DNA from: Didymodactylos carnosus
Lineage: Eukaryota > Rotifera > Eurotatoria > Philodinida > Philodinidae
DNA: 25,687 nt
NCBI GenBank assembly: GCA_905250885.1
Contig: CAJNOQ010002204.1
Span: 1-25,687 of the forward strand
Reading direction: 5' to 3'
A model generated the notes under the pieces. That model searched no databases, had not been told where the DNA came from, and saw only the letters and a list, made by a program, of their open reading frames with translations. The translations under genes were made by a program, and so were the position numbers. Positions 1 to 9,600 of the stretch are shown here, piece by piece. The first letter of the stretch is position 1. Every line of letters starts with the position of its first letter.

Positions 1-589
1 AAAAGTTATTCAAAAAATACTCACTAGCATTCATGGAACCGTGACACATGCGAACAAAACAGATCTTATCAAAATTTTATTATTCTTATATTAGTTGAAG
101 TATGATCAAATAGCATAGAAAAATAGATGATTCTTTTCTCTATCAGACTGCATAGAAAGAAAATTTCCTGAAGCTTAATATACAGTATTAAAGTGTCACT
201 GCCCGTACTTTTGGTATGCCCTAGGTATATTTCAAATAAGCGCTTTGCGGAAAATTTGCGGTTCGTCAGACGACAAAAAACATATCTTTCGTGTACTCGA
301 ACAGAAGAATCCCGACTGAAACTTGTTATACCTCACATCCCTCTTCGGATTCTGAGTTCTGTTTCAGATTATTCAACGTTTCGCATCAGCAGAAGACAAA
401 AGTTTTCTTCTTTAGATTAAAATTTAAGCATTACGGCGCAGTCCGGAGCAAGTTTTCTAAAAATTTTCAATACTGCATTTCATATCTTATGAAAATCTCT
501 GAAACACGGGCTACAAGCATACTCAAAATGTCGAATTCCTTTCTTACCATTGAATCGTGACCATAGGAAAATATAACAGACATATCGGT
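1..589. other. No gene or element recognised
   Basis: AT-rich sequence. Short overlapping plus-strand ORFs at 193-560 have no recognisable motif or splice context. Confidence 0.5.
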
Positions 590-663
590 TACAACCGGCA
601 TCGGTTACAACCGGCATCGGTTACAACCGGCATCGGTTGTTCGGTTATAACCATCGCCGGCGC
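590..663. repeat. Tandem 16-bp repeat CATCGGTTACAACCGG, about 3.5 copies
   Basis: Copies start near 584, 600, 616 and 632; the last degenerates into CGGTTGTTCGGTTATAACC. The unit holds the inverted pair CGGTT-AC-AACCG. The right side ends GCGCATCCTA, whose complement TAGGATGCGC resembles the CAGGGATG-type ends of other islands in the window. No target duplication was found. Confidence 0.7.
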
Positions 664-747
664 ATCCTAGCCTCGATATACCCATTAAATCTTGCAAAAA
701 CTACACAGTCATACAGTTTGACCATTTTATGTCCCAACAGATTAAAT

Positions 748-895
748 CAAGGGGGAAACAGGTGATTTAAATCAGCCCAAAATCAGTCGAAAATCACCCA
801 AAATCAATTGATTTTCAGTCAATTTTCAATGATTTTCAGTGCCTTTTCATTTGGTAAAAATCGAAAAAATCCCAAAATCAGCTGTTTCCCTCTTG
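748..895. mobile_element. 148-bp hAT-like MITE built of TGATTT words
   Basis: The ends are CAAGGGGGAAACAGGTGATTT and, on the complement, CAAGAGGGAAACAGCTGATTT (about 19 of 21 identical). The flanks are GATTAAAT (740-747) and GATTAACT (896-903), a 7/8 match that fits an 8-bp target duplication. The interior repeats GATTTTCA, AATCAGTC and AATCAATTGATT in both orientations. The end sequence CAAGG fits the loose hAT terminal pattern. Confidence 0.7.
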
Positions 896-1790
896 GATTA
901 ACTTCAATTTGTTAAAGACAATTTGAAAGCAAACCCGAATTTTCTTTTTCTATTTGATAGATGAAAGGGCGAGAATTTTTCCTACGATCTTCTGGATCAC
1001 ATAAAAACCAAACGGCAGGAAAAGGTATTTCTCTACTCAATGTCCTGACAGGTTTTTAATTTTACTTCTTCGATTTCTCGGTAACTATGAGAGATCAGCC
1101 AACGATTTTTGTATCTTTTTAAGCTTATCAGACGGTAAGTTTTGGATAATAATTTCACGTCGTAAATAAGTATCGTTTGCATGAAAATGGCATTTTACTC
1201 TAGAAATGTCCCGACCAATTTTTTTGCATCAAAATATCCCGACAGTTTAAAATGATAGCTATTTAAAGAAAATATACTTTAATTTCAACTTTTTAGACTT
1301 CAATAGACTTTTCTCGGGATGAGGGTGAGAAACGTTCGAACATTTATGGAGTATTCTTCTTACCTTGGATGACCGAGAGGTCTGCCTCTTTTCTTTATTT
1401 TTCCTTTTTCTATCATAAAGTAAGAGTGTTTAATGTAGAAATTTAAATTATTTACTAACAGCTAGTGTCTGATTACCCATAAGTTTATTTTTCATCTGCT
1501 TTTTACGACAACAATGTATAAATATTCATTCAGAAATAGTATTTCTTTAAAGAAATCTCGGAAAACATTGATTTTTAAGAAAACTCTATTTTTTTCGAAA
1601 CGAAAATACTAACAGTTGCACGGTGCGCATATAGGCGAACATTTGGCCGAAAATCGAAAGTGAGCTTTTTTATGATTTGAATAGTGCCAAAAATACTCCG
1701 TTAAACGTGCTATCTAATGGTATAAAAATGGTTTTTATTCTAAGACTTTTCCTTCCGGAAAAATTTGGTAGAGAAAAAACCGAATATATA
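896..1790. other. No gene or element recognised
   Basis: AT-rich with no coding-like ORF and no clear repeat. Confidence 0.45.
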
Positions 1791-2715
1791 ACGGGTGGCC
1801 CAGAAAGAATGACACACTTTTGCATCTTATTTCTGTGTACTTAAACTGAGATGTTAAGACTGCATTTTAGGCTCATTCGATAGTGAATTTTCTGCTCTAT
1901 AAAATCCATTACCTTCTTTCATTACATATTATTTTATTATCTAAAAAGATTGTGTAGATTAAGGACACATAAAAAGTATAACTGCGATTTACAATTAAAG
2001 TTTTGATGGCTTTTTGACTTTTGTGTAATTTTCGAGAAATAATATGGTATCTGAGAAAAGAGTGTCCTATAAAAATGTTCAGCGGATTGAGAACTATTAT
2101 CCAGACTACGCTGCTTTTCTGTTTGGTCATTCAAATTGTAAATATTTTAGTGTTAAGTAAGTTAATTAGTACTTTCTGACAACATGAGATTTTGAAAAAA
2201 GCAGGGAAAGAACTAATCAAATGACATTGTGTAAGTGTACAATATAGAGGTTTTGTAGAGCAGAAAATCTTTTATTTTCTGAAGTCAGAACGAATTCTTG
2301 GAACTATATGATATATAGACAAAAATAGGTACATCAATAACCTCATAATCTTGGAACCATCTATTGTTAGCTGTTGAACGTTAGGAAAAAATATTATTTT
2401 TCAACGGAAATTAATTAAATCAAGATGATTTCTTTACTTATAGTATCTGTGACAATTAGCTAACAGAAACATTATTCAATAATCAATTACGTCGAATAGA
2501 AAAGAAGATACAAGCTGTTCCATTCGTTGCAGCAATAGTTTTTACGTGTCCTTAATCTACACTATCTTTTTAGATAATAAAATAATATATAATGAAAGAA
2601 GGTAATGGATTTTATAGAGCAGAAAATTCTCTGTCGAATGAGCCTAAAATGGAGCCTCAGTTTAAGTACACGGAAATAAGGTGCAAAAGCGTGTCATTCT
2701 TTCTGAGCCACCCGT
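1791..2715. mobile_element. 925-bp inverted-repeat element with TA target, Tc1/mariner-like
   Basis: The terminal inverted repeats start ACGGGTGGCCCAGAAAGAAT (left) and ACGGGTGGCTCAGAAAGAAT (right complement). They remain similar for about 180 bp, to near 1982 and from near 2535. TA lies immediately outside both ends (1789-1790 and 2716-2717). The interior has only short ORFs with stops and no transposase motif, so the element is non-autonomous. TA targets and this length suggest mobilisation by an IS630/Tc1/mariner enzyme. Confidence 0.8.
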
Positions 2716-2717
2716 TA

Positions 2718-3601
2718 AGGAAAATGCTAGAAGGTAGGACGTGTACAGTGTAATCGCAAATACGCCTACATTCACCTTCAAAGAGACTTGAAAAATAGGT
2801 CAAAATGTTCATTAGCATATCCCGCATCTGTGGTAGACTCATAAAATCTCACAACTTTACCTATATATAGTTATGGATTTTCAAAAAACCCCTTGGTTTT
2901 TGAGGTATTTTGCAATTTATTCGGTCCAGAATCACTTATATTCAAAAATAGGGTGATATTCGGGATCAGCGTGAAAAGCTGCACCGAAGGATATATAGTT
3001 TGTTAGTTTTACAAATAAAACATTTTTTGACAAAAATTCGGGACAAGGGTCCTTCGAAGAAATTCTTTTCGAATTCGACCTTTCTTTACTTCTACTAATA
3101 TTTGACACATAGTAAGACCATATTATGCTAAAATAATCATTTTTTAACTCAAAAAAGCAGATCTATGGCAAAGTGCCCACTGTGAATTGGGAAAATACTT
3201 GGTTTGTATACAATCACTGAAACTCTATCAAATGTATGACTCAAATTTTCTTCATATTCATTTTTATTTTTATTGATTTCTTTTACTTCAAACGGTACAA
3301 CAACAGCACAATTCACCTATTTATATTTTTGTAGTCTATAACCTTCCACATCAAAATGTCAAAAGCTTTTTCTTTAGAGACCAAAGCATTATTGAGAAAT
3401 AAGTTTTTTTTCCCTGAAAAGTCAACGTATTCCAAGTGTTTTTCATCGAAATTTATTATTGATGTAACTTTTTTAAGAGAAGATCTTTTATCCGTTTTTC
3501 ATATCAGCTTGATGCTCAACTAAATGACTTATTTGAAAGTCAAATGTGTGCTCTGAAACTCTCAGAAACAAACTCTTAAGAGCTGTTTCAAGTGTATATT
3601 A
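2718..3601. other. Downstream of the exonuclease gene; nothing recognised
   Basis: AT-rich. The minus strand was read for extra exons (RRM domains) of the exonuclease and none was convincing. Confidence 0.4.
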
Positions 3602-3607
3602 TTTATT
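3602..3607 (-). terminator. AATAAA overlapping the exonuclease stop codon
   Basis: On the minus strand the TAA stop (3605-3603) sits inside AATAAA (3607-3602). If used, the 3' UTR would be only 15-30 nt. It mildly supports 3603 as the true end against the alternative donor at 3625. The AT-rich context makes a chance match possible. Confidence 0.35.
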
Positions 3608-6600
3608 TTATTATAATTGACATACCCTTATGTGATTTAACTTTATCAAAAAAGTTATCTTGTAATCCAAATTTGGTATTTGTCATAAATTGTTGACATT
3701 TTTCTTCATTTTCATTTAATACTAACTTATCATATTGTCCAACAACGGTCAGTTGATCAACACCACCAAGAAACCAGTCACCAAAACGAATATCTTTAAG
3801 AAGATAAAAGTAAAATTTATATATGACATTCATAAATAAGACCAAATATGTACCTTTACTAAGTTTTAATTTCACTAAAGCCATTGTAGCACGTGCATCT
3901 TCAGTAGGATCATGATCAATCTGTCCTTGAATTATTTGTCTAATTAAGGAGAAAAAAAAATATGACAAATAATAACGTTGTTTACTGTAAAAAACGTATT
4001 GTAGTTGATCAGTGTTATTTATACTCTTTTATGGATAGGAAACTACAAACCCACATTTGTCTTTGACGATAAATGAGTGCAAATATCGTGTAGAACTGAA
4101 GTCTAACGAATTAGCAGCATATAACAGAAGTTAAAATAACAAGAATATATCCAATTTTCTTCTCAAAGATAGACGAAAAAGATTACTTTTTACATACCCG
4201 AAATATATAGCGTACAATTGTTGTAAACTTGATTTATGTAAACGAAGTCCGCTTACATTATAAATGATACTTGTGTCAATTAAATAAGGATGATAAATCT
4301 AATAAAAAAAATCAATAAAATAACAATGGAATATTATCTAACAAAATCTCTTACTCGATTAAAAACAAAAAAAAAATCATGAGAAATAAATAACAAATGA
4401 AAATGGTAGCATTTCTCTTTCAGATCACATAACATTCATCGGACACAGCAAAGTTCATGAGAATCCGTAAGTCTCAAGAATAGTTTAGATAATTATTCAA
4501 AACAATAGCTTATCAAGAGGGAAATTATCAAATATGCAAAAAAACTACGTATCTGATCGATATTGATTCGAGATGTCCATCTGATTTGGCAGACTTGAGT
4601 AGATCCTTTAAAAAGAGCATGGCACAGTGTGCATTAGCAATCGATCACATAATTTTCATTGTCAAGAGCCCTTTCTTTTCGCATAAAGCTGGCTTTTGAG
4701 CGCTCAGAAACTCATATTAATCAAAAACAAACAAAAATAGTTTCAACTAAAAATTTGGTCGAAAAGTTTTTTTTTCGAAATTAGACATTTGATACACCAT
4801 CCGACGCAGTTTAGTGCGCTGATTTCAGATATGGCCTTATTTTTGAATAAAAGTGTTTCTGAGCCAAGAAGAATGGAAAATACCTGAAAATCCAAGATTT
4901 TCTGGAGAACTCACTGTGCTGTCCAGGAATGTTTCCGCTAATTTGCGCTAACAGCATTGATGAAAGGCAGATAGAAGAACATTTTGCCAAAGTTTGGACG
5001 AGCTTCGAGATTGAATGTGGATGGATGGCGTATTTTACTAAACATAGCCGTTCGAAAGATCACTTAAGAAAAACTTTTTTTTTTCTCAAAAGTCATAAGT
5101 CGAAATTAAGAAATATTTCCACTAGTATATAGCATACGATGTGCAGATTTAGATAATATTTTGAATTTGCCTACCAGTTTGTTCACTTTTGCGAAAAATT
5201 ATGTTTCTCATCAATATCGATGTTTTCAGGCTAATTTTTGATTATCGATTTTTCCACGCTACTTAAGCTTTGTAACAAAAAGGACGGATGCCCAAATGGT
5301 CACTTTTCGTCCTAAAAGAAATTGGCATGAATTATATATTTTCAGAATCAGCATCGAATTCTGAACAAAACTGTCATTTTACATTTTTGAAATTCAACAA
5401 AAAAAATTTTTTAAGGCAAATCCCCCCCCCTCAGGGACTTCGAAAATTTTTTTTCCACTTTTTAATAAAAATAATGTCTATTCCTATAGGTTCGAGCACG
5501 GTGATCACGAATATCACAACCGCACCTCATAAAAATGTTTCCTCGTTGAATGGTGACCATGACAATTTTTGGCCTAAAACCCGGTATTTTTGGTCTTGGC
5601 TCTATTATCTCGGTATAGGTAATATTATAAAATATATAATTTATGCCAATTTATTTTAGGACGAAAAGTGACCATTTTGGCACCCGTCCTTTGTATGCTA
5701 TCAGATAGATGTGTCGAAGGATATTTATTACTATTTGAATCGATGAAAAGTCGACTTTTCGTTTTTTAACCTAATGCTCGGCTGGACACTATTTTGTAAA
5801 CCTATCTAGTTTTTTCACTTAAGAGATAGAACAATTTTCTTTAGTTAATTCTATACTACAACACCTGGCGAACAAAGATACGCATCATTTTTCTTTTTCT
5901 TCTTTGTCATTACGGAGAAAATAATTCATTTTTTGAAAAAAAAAAAAAATATATAAATTCTGCTCATATTTTTCAGTTTTAAATATGAAATTTTTGATTT
6001 TTCTTTAATATTAAAACGTTCAATAGTACGTAGTTAACAGTTATATATTTCAATACTCTCCAATGAGATAAAATATCATCATTCATAAATTAGAATAATT
6101 TTTTTTGTTCAATCATGTGAACAGAACTTACCTGCAAGTATTTGAGATCGTTTTCAATACTGTGTCCAGTTAATATAGCATCGTCAGGTAAATGTATTGA
6201 TAAATCATGTTGTACTTCATGTAATGTTTTTTCATATATATTGGGTAACATTGATTGTACACGTCTTTTTCTAAAACAGAATAGAGTTAGATATGATCAT
6301 CATTATCAAGTAGAAGAATATATATACTCGTCTTCATATTTTGAATTAGAATTTTTATTTAATGGTTTAATTAACGCTTGATAACAACATTCTAAATTTT
6401 CATCAACAATTGACATCCAATAGGGAACTTGAAGATCATTTAAAATTATCTAAATAGCACATGAATAGTCATTAAAAATACTTTTATCATCAATATAGAA
6501 CACGTCTCATTGTCTAACAAAATAGTCTAACAAAAATTTGTAAATAAAAGCTATTTTAATAGATCGATGCCTATCGTTCGAATACATTAGTGGCTTGTAT

Positions 6601-9600
6601 TTAGGCATGCAACAGTTATTTTATCGGATGGGACTTATGGGGGCAGTAGTTTTAAAATTATTTCAAATAGACAGTTTTGTGCACAAATGTTTGCTCTACA
6701 AAATAAGACATTGTAGACTTTCTCATGATGGTTCGTCGATCAGATACACAGTTTTTATCTGAAAAACTGAGCGGTTATTAACCGATCTTATTTTAGAGAA
6801 AAAAATTCATATCTTATCAACGAACCATCGTAAGAAAGTCTGCAATGTCTTATTTTGTAGAGCAAACATTTGTGCACAAATCTGTCGACTCGAAATAATT
6901 TTAAAAAGTTTCTTGAATTTTTAAAACTACTACCCCCCAAGAGCTCCGATAAAATAACTGTTGTATGCCTACTTGTATTCAGTAGCTTATCAAACATACA
7001 GTCGTGATTCTTTTTACTGGTACCTTTCCTACTAGAAATATCGAAGTTTACATTTTCTAATGAGTTTGTATCAGAACTCCACGTAAGATGAGATAGGACA
7101 AAATTTCTTGACAAGAATTTTTTTCTCAGAAAAAACGTCAAGCAAACAAAACGTGTACACAAATGAAATCTCTCGTATTTTGGGGCACGCAAAAACGTAA
7201 AAACTACTTTTAGGTTTAAATTACAATGTTTTCATAATATAAAAAGTTAAAGAGCCTCATCAGCTCATTGATTTAGTGTAAAACAAAGTAAAATTAAAAA
7301 CAATCATTTCGCGAGATTCTGTCAAGAGGGAAAAAACACCTTTTTTAGTACAGCACATCAGCACTTTTTTCAGCAAACAAAACTACTGATTTAGTCTATT
7401 GATAACGTTCTCGCTTCGCAAAAATTCAAGGTAGCGGATGGACAAAAGGATTGAATCCGATCACGGACTTTTTTTTATTATTTTGCTTCCAGTTGAATCA
7501 AAAATATGATGCAAATACAGCCAAACTTCTCTCTCTAAGTTTATTCGTAGACAAATGGATCTGTGCAATGTGTAATTCGATTCCACTACCCAGCGTTTTC
7601 GATATAATTTTGGCAAGATGGGGGAAGTTCTATTGAACAACTCCAAAAAATTTCTCAGCACGTTTTTTCCTAGAAAAAGCTTAGCTGAGAACCAAAGAAG
7701 AAAAGTTAACTTTTCTGAGTGAGCAAATTTTTTTATGAACTAACGAGGGAAGGTTCCCAAGTGTTACTCTCACTTTTCAATGGGATATATCCTAATTTTT
7801 AGAGCTCGACGAGCTGATTACAATGGAATAAAGTATTTTCTCCAATGGCTCGTGAAGATCCGGTTTTCTGGAAAAACAGTTTTCAGAAACTAAAAAATAA
7901 CTGAAAACTTTTCTTAACGAGGTATAATTATAGCGCGCACATTTCTGATTAAAATGAGACATTTCCCACCTCTACACGACCTTTCTTTGCAAAGTTATAG
8001 ATCTTACAAGAAAAGCCCTAACGAGGGAATCGCCCCAGGTGCCCCGCTCCGATTTCGTTCGTTCATGCATCATTCGATAGGGGGTCTCGAGTAGATAAAA
8101 AGCCTAAAAGGATATCGGCTGACGACTCTTTAAGACCTGGTTTTCTGGAAAGCCAGTTTTTCAGAAACTCTAAAAAATAACCAAAACCTTTTCTAGTGAG
8201 TCATAATTGTAGCCCGCACATTTCTGNTCCAGAGACCGGGTGTCTGGAAAGCCAGGTTTTCAGAAACTCTAAAAAATAACCAAAACCTTTTCTTAGTGAG
8301 ACATAATTGTAGCCCGCACATTTCTGATTAAAATGAGACATCTCCCAGCTCTACATGACCTTTCTTTGCAAAGTTATAGAATTTACAAGAAAAGCCCTAA
8401 ATTAATTTCTTCTGATTTCTACAGCTTTGAGTTGACACTGAACATTCAGGGCTTTTCTTGTAAATTCTATAACTTTGCAAAGAAAGGTCGTGTAGAGCTG
8501 GAAGATGTCTCATTTTTATGAGACTTTCGCGGGCTACAATCATGTCTCATTAACAAAGGCTTTGGTTATTCTGTTAGAGTTTTTGAAAAACTGGTTTTCC
8601 AGAAAACCGGGTCTTAAAGAGTCGTCAGCCGATATTCTTTCAGGCTTTTTACCAGCTCGATGTGCTCTATAAAACGAGGTATGAATGAAGGAAATCGGAG
8701 TTGGGCACCTGGGGCGGTTCCCACGTGAGTGTTTTCGTTGTCAGCTCGAAACTACAGAAATAAGGAGAAATTAATTTAGGGCTTTTCTTGTAAATTCTAT
8801 AACTTTGCAAAGAAAGATCGTGCAGAGCTGGAAAATGTCTAATTTTAATTAGAAATATGCACGCTACAATTATACCTCATTAAGAAAGATTTTAGTTATT
8901 TTTTTAAAGTTTCTGAAAAACTAGAAAGTGATTTTCCGGAAAACCGAATCTTCAAGAGGCATGGAAGAAAATGCTTTATGCCATCGTAGTCAACTCGCCG
9001 GGCTCTACAAATTAGGATATGTCCCATTGAAAACTGAGAGTAACACGTGGGGACGTTCTCTCGTGAGTAAATTCATTTCAAACAAGGTGGGAGAATTCCC
9101 TCATCTAATCGAAAACGTTGCCACTACCTTATGTTTTCCAAAGCAATACTTTACGGCACCCTAATCGGCACTAGGTGCTGTTGTTTTCCTCTTGGATCAT
9201 GTCCTATACAAAAACAGCTCTTATTTAGAATACCTACTGTTTCAACATCCACAGCAAATATCGGACTTTTATCTGTAACTGGTTGATATAGTTGTTTAGT
9301 ACGCTTATACGTTTGAAATTGATTTAATATTGGACATGGATAATTTCCACATAGCATCTGTTTTAAATTCAATAATAATTTTACACGTGAATATTCATCT
9401 TTTTCTCCTAACTTCAATATTTTATTTTCTTGTTGATTTTTGATCATATCACTGTCATCATATGAACGTTTCATACTAGTTGTTTGAACATTTCTACTTG
9501 TAGACGATGATCGTTCTAAAAAGAAAAATGAAACGAGAATGCAGTATAGAGAGTACATTCGTCTTTGTTATATTTAGACCAAAATAGATTTAAAACATTG

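Larger units (their letters stand above)
6450..9237 (-). other. Intron 5 of the exonuclease gene, 2788 bp, mostly fold-back elements
   Basis: Donor GAAACA|GTAGGT (9237) and acceptor GCTATTTAG| (6450) in phase 0 link the ExoI motif to the next strand with the spacing expected of the family. The inverted repeat at 6590-6995 and the nested palindromes at 7740-9075 occupy most of it. Between them (6996-7739) I see no gene. Confidence 0.8.

Noticed and set aside
3603..3625. Exonuclease continuing through a donor at 3625 into RRM-coding exons
   Set aside because: No convincing exon was seen in 2718-3600, and an AATAAA overlaps the stop. Kept only as an alternative.
7451..7661. Overlapping 61- and 66-codon ORFs on opposite strands
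   Set aside because: No motif, no splice context, and located within an intron.
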